A stretch of DNA of 32,289 nucleotides from Alphaproteobacteria bacterium (GCA_022826185.1 JAJDVH010000015.1:1-32289), one strand, 5' to 3'; numbered from the stretch's first letter, positions 1 to 8,496 are shown. The notes: a model not told the origin generated them from the sequence alone. Made by a program: numbers and translations.

Positions 1-48
1 CTCGTCCTGTTCTTCACCGGCTGCGGCAGCCTCGAGTGTCGGAGATGG

Positions 49-68
49 GCCCCCGCCTTCGCGGGGGC
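49..68. repeat. Short perfect hairpin repeat (8-bp stem)
   Basis: GCCCCCGC and GCGGGGGC pair perfectly around a CTTC loop. It resembles the short dispersed palindromes common in alphaproteobacterial intergenic regions. There is no T-run after it, so I do not call it a terminator. It lies at the left edge of a gene-free stretch (1-629). Confidence 0.6.
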
Positions 69-87
69 GACGAAAAGGGGCACCGCC

Positions 88-562
88 ATCGGTTCCGATC
101 GACGACCGCCGGTATCATGTCTTCTTCTCGTCATGCCCGGACTTGTTCCACGGCTGTCCGGTTTAGCCGTCGGGTGAAGGCGAACGGGTGTCGGCCGGGG
201 TTTTCGGGCGCGCACGGCCCCCTCCCGTCTGTTCCCTTTCCATCATGCCCGAACGCCCCTCTCCGTCATGCCCGGACTTGTTCCGGGCATCCATGCGGCC
301 GTGCGGTGGAAGGGGATGCCCGGAACAAGTCCGGGCATGACGAGAAGATGGTCGGGACGCCGGGCGCTGATCCGTGTCCCGATCCGACGGAACCCTTTGA
401 AATCCTGTTGAATCCAGGCATGCGCCCTGTCCGCAAAATCTAAACCGGACAGCCGTGGACTTGTTCCGGGCATCTTCATCGGGGCCATTGCGGCGGTTGG
501 GGGCGTGGGCCGCGGGCGTCGAATCTGTCATGGGTTCCGGTCAACGACCGCGGGTATGAGCC
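88..562. repeat. Nested block of dispersed inverted repeats
   Basis: This gene-free block is built from related pieces. Similar direct units (GGTTCCG..CGACCGC.GGTAT) lie at both ends, 91-117 and 533-557. Inside them is an outer inverted pair, about 147-165 (ACGGCTGTCCGGTTTAG) and 441-457 (its complement). In the middle is a long two-armed hairpin (264-342). Degenerate or half copies of the palindrome core lie at 132-149 and 457-473. Open frames here translate to peptides rich in MPGTSPGMT or MPGLVPGI, which is the usual by-product of this repeat type and not evidence of genes. Confidence 0.75.
264..342. repeat. Two-armed palindromic repeat, 27-bp stem
   Basis: The arms 264-290 and 316-342 are perfectly complementary over 27 bp with a 25-nt loop. 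Each arm is itself a palindrome: ATGCCCGGA, a CTTGT spacer, then TCCGGGCAT. A second copy of the same two-armed structure with a different loop is at 9050-9142, so this is a dispersed element and not a unique terminator. Confidence 0.85.
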
Positions 563-629
563 CCGAATTAGGCGCCCTGGTATCAGGCGGCACCCCAAAT
601 CGATAGTGCGGCTGCATTACAATGGCTGA

Positions 630-658
630 TTGACCGCCAAATTGTCGCAACCTAGAAT
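630..658 (+). promoter_or_regulatory. Sigma70-type promoter of the tandem liv operon
   Basis: The -35 is TTGACC (630-635) and the -10 is TAGAAT (653-658), separated by exactly 17 bp; each matches the consensus at 5 of 6 positions. Transcription would start near 665, leaving a leader of about 73 nt before the ATG at 738. This position also argues against a longer reading frame starting at 630, whose first codons would lie inside the promoter. Confidence 0.65.
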
Positions 659-737
659 GCGCCAGGCGCCCGCCGACGGAGCGCGGGCGCCGCCCGGCAC
701 CACCCGTGCAACCGGAGCTTCAACGGGAGACAAGACC

Positions 738-1931
738 ATGAAAAGACTGTTGACGATTGCCGCCGCCTTCGGCGTTGCGATGTCGGTCGGCGCCGCCGCC
801 GACGCCGCCGACCGGACGGTCAAGATCGCCGGTTTCGGCGCGATGTCGGGCGTCGTGCGCTCATTCGGCATCAACACGGACGCCGTGCTGCGCGCCGCCG
901 CCAAGGCGATCAACGACGCCGGCGGAGTGAAGCTGGCCGACGGCTCCATGGCGCCGATAGAGGTCTCGTTCGACGATGACCGCTGCAATGCCGAGGAAGG
1001 CATATCGGTCGTGCGCCGGCTCGCCTCGGGCGACGCCGTGGTCGGCGTCGGGCCGACCTGCTCGAATGTGGCCGAGCCGCTGTTCGGCATCCTGCAGGCC
1101 AAGGCCGGCGACGAGGGCGACAGCGGGCTGCAGTTCCCGATCTTCACCGACACCGCGATCAAGGGCGGGCTCGCGAAGATCTCGGAATGGGCGTTCCGCA
1201 ACGTGCCGAACGAAAGCCAGATGTACAAGAGCCTGTTCGAGTGGCTGGCCAAGGAGCATCCGGACGCCAAGTCCGTCTATGGCGGCGTCGAGGAGGACTT
1301 CGCCCATTCGCGCTTCACCTGGTACAAGGTGATGAAGACGCGCTCGGCCGACGCCGGCTATGAGGTCAAGGGCGAGTCGAAGTGGCTGTTGAACGACACC
1401 AACTTCACCACCCAGGTGCGCGAGATGAAGCGCGCCGGCGCCGACATCATCGCCATCTCGGCCCATCCCTTCACCACCTGCGGCGTGCTGAAGGAAATGG
1501 CCCGCCAGCGCGTGCAATACAAGGTGCTGGTCGGCCTGACCTCCTCCTCCTCGCTGGAGACCCTGAACGGCTGCGCCAAGCAGGCCGAGGGCATCATCAT
1601 CCCGACCTCCTTCGCGCCGGTGAACCCGGAAGCGGTCGCGGCAGCCGACGCCGCCGCGGCGCTGGGCGGCTCCGCCGACCTGCACTCGGCCGCCGCCTGG
1701 GAGATCATGATGATCCTCAAGGACGTCATCGAGGCCGCCGGCATCCAGGCGACCCCGGACTCGGTCGCGGCCGACCGCGAGGCGATCCGGAACGGCCTGG
1801 CGTCGCTCAAGACGACGAAGGGCCTGCTGGGCGAGATCCAGCGGACCGACGAGGGCGAGGCCGTCAAGCCCTATGTCTATGTCCATGCCGATGACGGCAC
1901 CTGGGCCGTGCTGCACGACCCGAACGCCTGA
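738..1931 (+). CDS. Branched-chain amino acid-type ABC transporter substrate-binding protein
   Basis: A 397-aa periplasmic binding protein of the LivJ/LivK-like type I fold. It should capture a small ligand in the periplasm and deliver it to the LivH/LivM-type permeases encoded just downstream. The start at 738 gives a clear Sec signal peptide (MKRLLTIAAAFGVAMSVGAA, cleavage near ADA-AD), and GGAGA lies just upstream. The mature protein opens with VKIAGFGAMSGVVRSFG, the usual first strand and ligand-loop region, followed by a Cys in DDDRCNAEE and another in GPTCSN. It is the only binding protein of the operon, although two complete permease/ATPase sets follow. The ligand cannot be read from sequence: it may be an amino acid, an amide or an aromatic acid. 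The family call is secure, the substrate is not. Confidence 0.92.
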   Translation: MKRLLTIAAAFGVAMSVGAAADAADRTVKIAGFGAMSGVVRSFGINTDAVLRAAAKAINDAGGVKLADGSMAPIEVSFDDDRCNAEEGISVVRRLASGDAVVGVGPTCSNVAEPLFGILQAKAGDEGDSGLQFPIFTDTAIKGGLAKISEWAFRNVPNESQMYKSLFEWLAKEHPDAKSVYGGVEEDFAHSRFTWYKVMKTRSADAGYEVKGESKWLLNDTNFTTQVREMKRAGADIIAISAHPFTTCGVLKEMARQRVQYKVLVGLTSSSSLETLNGCAKQAEGIIIPTSFAPVNPEAVAAADAAAALGGSADLHSAAAWEIMMILKDVIEAAGIQATPDSVAADREAIRNGLASLKTTKGLLGEIQRTDEGEAVKPYVYVHADDGTWAVLHDPNA

Positions 1932-1995
1932 CCAACGGGCTGCGGGCCGCCTCTCCCGGCGGCCCGCAACGCCCTGACGCCGAAAGGCGGCTGCC

Positions 1996-2892
1996 ATGTC
2001 GGATTTCTGGTGGGAAGTGATCGACCCGATCCAGTCGGTGCTGGACGGGATGATGTTCGGGTCGATCTACGCGCTGATCGGGATCGGCTTCACCCTGATC
2101 TTCGGCGTGATGCACAAGATCAACCTGGCCTACGCCGCCGCCTCCATAGGCGGCGCCTATGCCAGCCTCGCCGCCTTCCAGGTCCTCGATGCGCCCGCCA
2201 TCGTCGTGTTCCTCTGCGCCGCGGCAGCCTCGGGCGTCATCGGCTACCTCGTCTATATCTGCTGTTTCCGTTTCATCCCGACCGCAATGCCGCTCGCCAC
2301 GCTGATGTCGTCGGTGGGCATGCTGATCCTCATAGACGAAGTCGTCGTGCATGCGACGGCGGGCATGCCGGAGCCTTATCCGGCGATGTTCGACGACGTG
2401 ATGATCGACCTCGAACCCTTCTGGATCCGGGGCGACCTTCTGATGATCTTCGCGCTCAGCGTCATCGCGATGGGCATCCTGCTCTACATCCTCTACCGGA
2501 CCCGGCTCGGCATCGCGACGCGCGCCGTCGCCCAGCAGCCTTCGGCCGCGCAGCTCTGCGGCATCGGCCAGCAGAACACCAATGCCGTGACCTTCATCAT
2601 CACGGGCGCGCTCGGCGGGCTGGCGGGCGCGATGGTCGGCGCGTCGGTCGGCATCCTCTCGCCGCTGCTCGCCCTGCCGCTCACGGTGAAGGGGCTCATC
2701 GTCACCGTGATCGGCGGCCTCGGCTCCATTCCCGGCGCCATCGTCGCCGGCCTCCTGGTGGGCGGGTTCGAGAACGTCTTCCAGTATTTCCGCGGCGTCA
2801 CGGAGCGCGACATCTATGTCATGCTGCTCCTGTTCGTCTTCCTCACATTCCGGCCGCAGGGACTGTTCGGCCGCATCTCGTCCAGGGACTGA
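1996..2892 (+). CDS. livH: LivH-type ABC permease, first set
   Basis: A 298-aa integral inner-membrane permease of the LivH family, about eight hydrophobic segments, normal length. The N-terminal stretch GSIYALIGIGFTLIFGVMHK is the characteristic LivH opening. The EAA-like cytoplasmic region GLIVTVIGGLGSIPGAIVAG and the ending FRPQGLFG are typical. AAAGGCGG lies about 5 nt before the ATG. It lies 64 bp after the binding protein and 6 bp before the LivM partner. It should form the translocation pore with that LivM. The equivalent protein of the second set begins at 5256 and aligns over the same motifs, so the two sets are paralogous. Confidence 0.93.
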   Translation: MSDFWWEVIDPIQSVLDGMMFGSIYALIGIGFTLIFGVMHKINLAYAAASIGGAYASLAAFQVLDAPAIVVFLCAAAASGVIGYLVYICCFRFIPTAMPLATLMSSVGMLILIDEVVVHATAGMPEPYPAMFDDVMIDLEPFWIRGDLLMIFALSVIAMGILLYILYRTRLGIATRAVAQQPSAAQLCGIGQQNTNAVTFIITGALGGLAGAMVGASVGILSPLLALPLTVKGLIVTVIGGLGSIPGAIVAGLLVGGFENVFQYFRGVTERDIYVMLLLFVFLTFRPQGLFGRISSRD

Positions 2893-2898
2893 GGGTCC

Positions 2899-3798
2899 GT
2901 GGATTTCTATTACGGCATGGCGCAGCTGATCGGCGTGCACACGCTGCTCGGCCTCTCGGCCTATGTCGTGCTGCTGACCGGCCAGGTCTCGATGGCGCAG
3001 GCGGGCTTCTTCGCCATCGGCGCCTATCTCGGCGGCATGCTGACCGTGCTGGCCGGCTGGCACATCGTCCCGGCCATGCTGCTCGCGGCCGCCGCGTCGG
3101 CCGTCGTCGCCACCATCGTCGGTTTCCCGGCGCTGCGCGTGAAGGGGCTGATGCTGGTGGTCGCCACGCTCGCCTTCGGGGAGGCGGTGCGGATTTTCTG
3201 GTTCAACTTCGACTACCAGATCGCCAAGGGCAACATCCAGGTCGGCCCGCTCGGCGGCGAAGGCTTCAAGCAGATCCGCTATTTCCCGGAGAACGGCTGG
3301 TCCACCGGGGAGGTGGCGATCTTCATCTGGGTCTGGGTCGTCATCGTGATGGCGGCGATCTGGTGGATGGACAGGAGCCGCGTCGGCTCCGTGCTGCGCG
3401 CGGTCGGCGAGGACGAGCTCGCGGCCCAGTCGGTCGGCATCAACCTCACCGCCGTCAAGGTGTCCGCCATGACCATAGGCGGGTTCATCGCCGGGCTCGG
3501 CGGCGGCATCTACGCCCACTACACCACCCATATCGAACATCTCAATTTCGGCGTGATACTGGCCACCTTCGCCATCGCCTATCCCATCCTGGGCGGGCTT
3601 TCCTCCGTGATCGGGGTGCTCATCGCGGTGATCTTCATCCAGGGATTCCTGGTGGAGGTGCTGCGCTTCATGGGCGACTGGCGCAACCTCTTGTTCGGCG
3701 CGCTCATCGTGCTGGCGATGAATGTCCGGCCCGACGGGCTGTTCGACGCCCGCGCGACCCGCACGATCCGCCGGCTGTTCGGCAGGCAAGATGCTTGA
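2899..3798 (+). CDS. livM: LivM-type ABC permease, first set
   Basis: A 299-aa inner-membrane permease, partner of the preceding LivH. It starts at GTG 2899 with GAGGG 4 nt upstream; no ATG fits better. The motifs LSAYVVLLTGQVSMAQAGFF and TLAFGEAVRI are the LivM hallmarks, and VRPDGLFD closes the membrane part. The C-terminal tail ends IRRLFGRQDA. The second-set LivM ends IRRFFVRKDA, a close match in a usually variable tail and a mark of duplication. The last 8 bp overlap the start of the LivG-type ATPase gene (ATGCTTGA), which suggests coupled translation. Confidence 0.93.
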   Translation: MDFYYGMAQLIGVHTLLGLSAYVVLLTGQVSMAQAGFFAIGAYLGGMLTVLAGWHIVPAMLLAAAASAVVATIVGFPALRVKGLMLVVATLAFGEAVRIFWFNFDYQIAKGNIQVGPLGGEGFKQIRYFPENGWSTGEVAIFIWVWVVIVMAAIWWMDRSRVGSVLRAVGEDELAAQSVGINLTAVKVSAMTIGGFIAGLGGGIYAHYTTHIEHLNFGVILATFAIAYPILGGLSSVIGVLIAVIFIQGFLVEVLRFMGDWRNLLFGALIVLAMNVRPDGLFDARATRTIRRLFGRQDA

Positions 3799-4537
3799 GC
3801 TCCGGAACCTCTCCAAGCATTTCGGCGGCGTGAAGGCCGTCGACGACCTCACCCTGACGGTGAACGAGGGCGAGATATTCGGCCTGATCGGACCCAACGG
3901 CTCCGGCAAGAGCACCACCGTCAACCTCATCTGCGGCGTGTTCCCGACGACATCGGGCGCGGTGCTGTTCGAGGGCCGCGACATCACCGATGCGCCGTCG
4001 CACCGCGTGGTGGCCGCCGGAATCACCCGGACCTTCCAGAACATCCGCCTCTTCGGGGACCTGACCGTGTGGCAGAATCTCTGGGTGTCGCAGAATTCGG
4101 CCGCAGAGCGGGGCAAGGGCTGGTTCGGCCGCTGGCTCGGGGGCGACCGGGTGGGCCGGGGCGACGCGGAAGACCTGTTGAAATTCGCAGGCCTGGAACA
4201 CCGCTCGGGCGAACTCGCGCGCAACCTCGCCTTCGGCGAGCAGCGCCGCCTGGAGATGGCGAGGGCGCTGGCGGCGCAGCCCAGGCTGCTGCTTCTGGAC
4301 GAGCCCGCCGCCGGCATGAACGCCGAGGAAGTCAGCCAGCTCGCCGCGCGGATCAAGGCCCTGCGCAAATACGGCATGACGATCCTGCTGGTCGAGCATG
4401 TCATGGAACTCGTCATGGGCGTGACCGACCGGATCGCCGTCCTCAATTTCGGCCAGAAGATCGCCGAGGGCGCGCCCGCCGAAATTCGCGAGAACCCGGC
4501 GGTGCGCACGGCCTATCTGGGAACGGCCGATGCTTGA
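3791..4537 (+). CDS. livG: LivG-type ABC ATPase, first set
   Basis: A 248-aa cytoplasmic ATPase that powers the first permease pair. Walker A is GPNGSGKST (residues 34-42), the Q-loop is TFQNIRLF, the ABC signature is LAFGEQRRLEMARAL (146-160), Walker B is LLLLDEP (166-172) and the H-loop His is in LLVEHVMELV. The signature departs from LSGGQ in the way normal for LivG proteins, keeping the central Gly. I place the start at ATG 3791, inside the livM stop overlap; the frame is open further upstream but only over livM sequence. It ends in another ATGCTTGA overlap with livF. Confidence 0.94.
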   Translation: MLELRNLSKHFGGVKAVDDLTLTVNEGEIFGLIGPNGSGKSTTVNLICGVFPTTSGAVLFEGRDITDAPSHRVVAAGITRTFQNIRLFGDLTVWQNLWVSQNSAAERGKGWFGRWLGGDRVGRGDAEDLLKFAGLEHRSGELARNLAFGEQRRLEMARALAAQPRLLLLDEPAAGMNAEEVSQLAARIKALRKYGMTILLVEHVMELVMGVTDRIAVLNFGQKIAEGAPAEIRENPAVRTAYLGTADA

Positions 4538-5249
4538 GGTCGAGGGGCTCGTCACCAATTACGGCATGATCGAGGCCCTGAAGGGCGTCGACATCTCCGT
4601 GCCCGAGGGGCGGATCACCTGCGTGCTCGGCCCGAACGGCGCCGGCAAGACGACGCTCCTGATGACGATCGCCGGCCTGCTGCGCCCGAGGCGCGGCTCG
4701 GTGACCTTCGAAGGCCGGGACATCACGGGCGCATCCTCCGCGGCGGTCGTCCGGCGGGGCATCGCGCTGGTGCCGGAGAACCGGCTCGTCTTTCCGGACA
4801 TGACCGTCCGGGACAATCTGGTCGCGGGCGCCTATACGCGCCTCGCCCGCGAGCGCGGCGAGGCGATGGCCGATCTCGACCGGATGTTCGAGCGCTTCCC
4901 CGTGCTGAAGGAGCGGGCCGCCCTCAACGCCGGCACGCTTTCCGGCGGCGAACAGCAGATGCTCGCGGTTGCGCGCGCGCTGATGACCAAGCCGCGCTGC
5001 CTGCTGATGGACGAACCCTCGCTCGGCCTGGCGCCGCTGATCGTCGCGGAGGTGTTCAGCATCATACGGGAGTTGAACGAGGCCGGCACGACCATCCTGC
5101 TGGTCGAACAGAACGCCCATATGGCGCTCACGGTCGCGCACCACTTCTTCCTGCTCGACCAGGGCCGGGTGGCCTTCGACGGCGACCCCGGCGCCATGGC
5201 CGAGGACGAGGTCATACAGCGCGCCTATCTCGGGTCCGCCGGCGGCTGA
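4530..5249 (+). CDS. livF: LivF-type ABC ATPase, first set
   Basis: A 239-aa cytoplasmic ATPase, the usual partner of LivG. Walker A is GPNGAGKTT (34-42), the signature is LSGGEQQMLAVARAL (137-151), and Walker B is CLLMDEPSLGLAP. The switch position reads LLVEQNA, with Gln where LivG has His, which is normal for LivF. Its start overlaps the livG stop by 8 bp. It closes the first H-M-G-F set; the second set starts 6 bp further on without a new binding protein. Confidence 0.94.
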   Translation: MLEVEGLVTNYGMIEALKGVDISVPEGRITCVLGPNGAGKTTLLMTIAGLLRPRRGSVTFEGRDITGASSAAVVRRGIALVPENRLVFPDMTVRDNLVAGAYTRLARERGEAMADLDRMFERFPVLKERAALNAGTLSGGEQQMLAVARALMTKPRCLLMDEPSLGLAPLIVAEVFSIIRELNEAGTTILLVEQNAHMALTVAHHFFLLDQGRVAFDGDPGAMAEDEVIQRAYLGSAGG

Positions 5250-5255
5250 GGCGCG

Positions 5256-6155
5256 ATGGCCGATTTCCTCCAGAACTGTCTGGACGGAATTGCCATCGGA
5301 GCCGCCTATGCCCTGCTCGCGCTCGGCTTCACGCTGATTTTCGGGGTGCTGCGGCGCCTGAACCTCTCCTACGGGCCCTCGATCATGGCGGGCGTGTTCG
5401 CGGGCACCGCGGCCTACATGGCCTTCAATGCCGGGCTTGCCGAAGTCGCGATCGCCACCGTCATCGGCGCCGTGGTCGTCGGGGCCTATATCGAGCGGCT
5501 CTGCTTCTGGGCGATCCGCAAGGACATGGCGGTGGCCTCGATGGTTTCCAGCTTCGTCATCTGGATGCAGATCGAGGAAGGCGTCACCCTCCTCTTCCCG
5601 GACCGGACCTACGCCTTTCCGGGCATCCTCGCGGATTCCGTGGTGGAATTCGGCCCCTTCTTCCTCAGGGCCTCCAGCCTGGCGATGCTCGCCATCGCCG
5701 CCCTCGCCGTGCTGGGCCTGCTCGCCCTCATCTACCGGACGCATTTCGGGCTCGCCGTTCGCGCGGTCTCGGAAAACCCTGAGGCGGCGCGGGTCGCAGG
5801 CGTGAATACCGGCCTGGTGACGCTGCTTGCCTTCGCCTGCGCGTCGGCGCTCGGCGGGCTCGCCGGCTTCCTGATCGCGGCGGGCGACCAGCAGATCACG
5901 CCGCTCTTCGGGCTCTGGGCGACCTTCAAGGGCCTCATCGCCATGATGCTGGGCGGCATGGGCTCGATACCGGGCGCGGTGCTCGGCGGGCTGCTCCTCG
6001 GCACCGTCGAGGCGAACGCGCTCTGGTATCTCGGCGTCGAGACGCGCGACCTCATCGCCTACATGCTGCTCTTCGCCGTGCTGACATTCCGGCCGGGCGG
6101 CCTCATGGGCCAGGCGGCGCTCATGGCCCGGCGCGCGGCCGAAAGCCGGGTCTAG
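5256..6155 (+). CDS. livH: LivH-type ABC permease, second set
   Basis: A 299-aa inner-membrane permease paralogous to the product of 1996-2892. It shows the same opening (GAAYALLALGFTLIFGVLRR) and the same closing motifs (MLGGMGSIPGAVLGGLL, TFRPGGLMG). GAGG of the preceding stop region lies 5 nt before the ATG, and the gene follows livF by 6 bp, so it belongs to the same transcript. The loop and periplasmic stretches differ clearly from the first copy, so the duplication is old or the sets were brought together. It may pair with the same binding protein or with one encoded elsewhere. Confidence 0.92.
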   Translation: MADFLQNCLDGIAIGAAYALLALGFTLIFGVLRRLNLSYGPSIMAGVFAGTAAYMAFNAGLAEVAIATVIGAVVVGAYIERLCFWAIRKDMAVASMVSSFVIWMQIEEGVTLLFPDRTYAFPGILADSVVEFGPFFLRASSLAMLAIAALAVLGLLALIYRTHFGLAVRAVSENPEAARVAGVNTGLVTLLAFACASALGGLAGFLIAAGDQQITPLFGLWATFKGLIAMMLGGMGSIPGAVLGGLLLGTVEANALWYLGVETRDLIAYMLLFAVLTFRPGGLMGQAALMARRAAESRV

Positions 6156-6159
6156 GGCC

Positions 6160-7068
6160 GTGCTCGACGACCACCTGATCGGCGTGCTGTCCAACATGGG
6201 CATGATCTCGTTCATCGCGCTCTCGGCCTATCTGGTGCTCGTGGTCGGCGAGATTTCCTTCGGGCAGCAGGCCTTCTTCGCGATCTCGGCCTACGCCTCG
6301 GGCATCGCCTCGGCCATGTGGGGCTGGCCGTTCCTGGGCGCGGTGCTGTGGGGCGCGGCGGTTTCAGGGCTGGCCGGGCTCCTGCTGGCAATCCCGACCC
6401 TGCGGATCAGGGGCCTCTACTTCGCCATCGCGACGCTCGCGTTCGCGGAAATGGTGCGCCTTGCGCTCGAGATATTCACCTACCGGGTGGAGGTGGACGG
6501 CGAGCTTGTCGGCCCCGACGGTTCCGAGGGCTTTCGCGACATCCGCTACATCTACGAGGCGGACATCTCCTCCGGCGAGTTCCTGCTGGTCATTCTGGCG
6601 CTGCTCGCGGTCACGCTCGCGGCGATCCTCTGGATCGAGAGGACGCGCCTCGGCGCCATGCTGCGCATGGTGGGCGAGGACCCCGTGCTCGCCCGGCTCC
6701 AGGGCGTGAATGTGAACCTCGCCAAGATCGCGACGGTGGCCGCCGCCGGGCTCATCGCAGGCATCGGCGGCGCGCTCTACGCCCATCTCAACACCTATGT
6801 CGAGCCGAAGATCTTCAATGTCATGCTGGGCGTGCACGGGCTGGCCTACGGCCTGATCGGCGGGCTCGGCACGGCATTCGGCCCGTTGTTGGGCGTGGCG
6901 CTCGACATCGGCGTGCTGGAGTCGACACGGGCGTTCTCCGGCTACCGCATGATCGTGTTCGGCGGGCTGGTGGCGGTGCTGCTGATCGTCCGTCCGCGCG
7001 GGCTGCTGGACGAGGCCGCGGTTTACCGCATCCGCCGGTTCTTCGTGAGGAAAGATGCTGGCGATTGA
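6160..7068 (+). CDS. livM: LivM-type ABC permease, second set
   Basis: A 302-aa inner-membrane permease starting at GTG 6160, 4 bp after livH; TAGGG precedes the start. It carries LSAYLVLVVGEISFGQQAFF and TLAFAEMVRL, matching the LivM of set one position for position, including a region before the fourth helix (VGPDGSEGFRDIRYIYE against VGPLGGEGFKQIRYFPE). The tail IRRFFVRKDAGD continues the match. It overlaps the following ATPase gene by 14 bp. Normal length and no missing segment. Confidence 0.92.
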   Translation: MLDDHLIGVLSNMGMISFIALSAYLVLVVGEISFGQQAFFAISAYASGIASAMWGWPFLGAVLWGAAVSGLAGLLLAIPTLRIRGLYFAIATLAFAEMVRLALEIFTYRVEVDGELVGPDGSEGFRDIRYIYEADISSGEFLLVILALLAVTLAAILWIERTRLGAMLRMVGEDPVLARLQGVNVNLAKIATVAAAGLIAGIGGALYAHLNTYVEPKIFNVMLGVHGLAYGLIGGLGTAFGPLLGVALDIGVLESTRAFSGYRMIVFGGLVAVLLIVRPRGLLDEAAVYRIRRFFVRKDAGD

Positions 7069-7807
7069 CGGGCTGACCGTCCGCTTCGGCGGGCTGACGG
7101 CGCTGGAGGACGTGTCGCTCCGCGCCGCCGAAGGCGAGGTGCTGGGCCTGATCGGCCCGAACGGCTCCGGCAAGACCACGCTCATCAACGCGCTCACCGG
7201 CGTCTATCCGGCGACCGGCCGGGTCCGTTTCCGGGGCGCGGACCTTCTCGGCCTGTCGTCGGAGCGGATCGTGCGGATGGGCCTCGTCCGCACCTTCCAG
7301 AACCTGCGGGTCTTCCGGCGCATGACGGTGCTGGAGAACGTGCTGGCCGCGCAGAACGGCATCCCGGACATGCGGCTCGTGGACCTTCTCGGCAGCCGGC
7401 ATCGCGACGCGGCGCGGCGGCTACGGGCGCGCCGCCTGGTCGAACGGGTCGGGCTCGGCGGCGATGCCGACCGGCTGGCGGGCGAGCTGCCGCTCGCAAG
7501 CCAGCGCCGGCTGGAGCTGGCGCGGGCGCTGGTCCGCGACCCGGCGCTGTTGCTGCTCGACGAGCCTTCCGGCGGCATGACTCCGGCCGAGACGCGCGAG
7601 ATGACCGGACTCATCGCGACGCTGGCGTGTCCGGGGCGCACCGTCATCGTGGTCGAGCACAAGATGGCGCTCATTGTCGGCCTCTGCACACGGCTCGCCG
7701 TGTTGAACTTCGGCAGGCTGATCGCCGACGGCGAGCCCACCGAGGTCCTGCAGCGGCCGGCGGTCATCGAGGCCTATCTCGGAACCGAGTCTCCGGTCGA
7801 TGCTTGA
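7055..7807 (+). CDS. livG: LivG-type ABC ATPase, second set, with degenerate signature
   Basis: A 250-aa ABC ATPase. Walker A is GPNGSGKTT (34-42), the Q-loop is RTFQNLRVF, Walker B is ALLLLDEPSGGM and the H-loop His is present (VVEHKMALI). The ABC signature is unusual: LPLASQRRLELARAL at residues 145-159, where LivG proteins normally have L-P/S-Y-G-D/E-Q. The conserved signature Gly is replaced by Ala and the acidic residue by Ser. In a LivG/LivF dimer this would weaken one of the two ATP sites, leaving an asymmetric ATPase. Everything else looks functional. It overlaps livM by 14 bp and the next livF by 8 bp (ATGCTTGA). Confidence 0.92.
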   Translation: MLAIDGLTVRFGGLTALEDVSLRAAEGEVLGLIGPNGSGKTTLINALTGVYPATGRVRFRGADLLGLSSERIVRMGLVRTFQNLRVFRRMTVLENVLAAQNGIPDMRLVDLLGSRHRDAARRLRARRLVERVGLGGDADRLAGELPLASQRRLELARALVRDPALLLLDEPSGGMTPAETREMTGLIATLACPGRTVIVVEHKMALIVGLCTRLAVLNFGRLIADGEPTEVLQRPAVIEAYLGTESPVDA

Positions 7808-8495
7808 GGTGCGCGGCCTTTCGGTGAGCTACGGGCCGGTGCAGGCCCTTGCCGGCATTTCGCTGGAGGTCGGCGAAGGAGAAATCGTCGCGCTCGTCGG
7901 CGCGAACGGCGCGGGCAAGAGCTCGCTCATCCACGCGGTGGCGGGGCTCGTGCCCGCGGCCGCCGGCAAGGTGGTCTTCCGGGGAGAGCCGGTGCTGGGA
8001 CTGCCGGGCCACCGCATATTCCGGCGCGGTATCGCGCTCTGCCCCGAGGGGCGCATGGTGCTCGGCGGTCTCACGGTCGAGGAGAACCTGAAGCTCGCCG
8101 CCCCGAAGCGCCGTTCGTTCGACGACCTCTACGACTTGTTCCCCCGGCTCGCGGACCGCACATCGAGCCGCGGCGCCTCGCTCTCGGGCGGCGAGGCGCA
8201 GATGCTCGCCATTGCGCGCGCGCTGGCGCAGGAGCCCCGGCTGCTGCTGCTGGACGAACCTTCGCTCGGGCTCGCCCCGAACGCCGTCCAGGGCATATTC
8301 GCGCTGCTGCCGCAACTCCGCGACCGGGGATTGACGATCCTCCTCGTCGAACAGAATCTCGTCCAGGCGCTGAGGGCCGCCGACCGCGCCTACCTGCTGG
8401 AGAGCGGACGGATCGCGCGGCAGGGCCCGGCGCAGGCGCTGCTCGAAGACGAGCGCATCGTCGAACAATATCTGGGGCTCGGACAGGAGGGGTGA
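7800..8495 (+). CDS. livF: LivF-type ABC ATPase, second set
   Basis: A 231-aa ABC ATPase closing the second H-M-G-F set. Walker A is GANGAGKSS (34-42), the signature is LSGGEAQMLAIARAL (128-142) with intact glycines, Walker B is LLLLDEPSLGLAP, and the switch position is LLVEQNL with the Gln usual for LivF. Its intact signature would complete the ATP site built on the Walker motifs of the second LivG, so at least one site of the heterodimer should work. The next gene begins one base after its stop region, with GGAGGGG inside its last codons. Confidence 0.93.
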   Translation: MLEVRGLSVSYGPVQALAGISLEVGEGEIVALVGANGAGKSSLIHAVAGLVPAAAGKVVFRGEPVLGLPGHRIFRRGIALCPEGRMVLGGLTVEENLKLAAPKRRSFDDLYDLFPRLADRTSSRGASLSGGEAQMLAIARALAQEPRLLLLDEPSLGLAPNAVQGIFALLPQLRDRGLTILLVEQNLVQALRAADRAYLLESGRIARQGPAQALLEDERIVEQYLGLGQEG

Positions 8496-8496
8496 C

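Noticed and set aside
1-177. Open frame at the left edge (LVLFFTGCGSL...) as the tail of an upstream lipoprotein or gene
   Set aside because: It runs through the hairpin and repeat units and then stops; nothing in it resembles a protein family, so I leave it uncalled.
264-342. CRISPR array in the left repeat block
   Set aside because: The repeats are inverted pairs of one palindrome with irregular spacing, not direct repeats with uniform spacers; no cas gene is present.
1-560. Possible small genes on both strands in the left block
   Set aside because: Their products consist of translated palindrome repeats (MPGTSPGMT, MPGLVPGI strings), with no ribosome sites or codon bias.
630-737. A longer N-terminus for the binding protein starting at 630
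   Set aside because: The added 36 residues are low-complexity, would overlap the -35/-10 boxes, and would hide the signal peptide that begins at 738.
1864-6215. Two very long minus-strand open frames (881 and 590 codons) opposite the liv genes
   Set aside because: They are antisense shadows of G+C-rich genes: full of Arg, Asp, Glu, His and Gln, with no recognisable domain.
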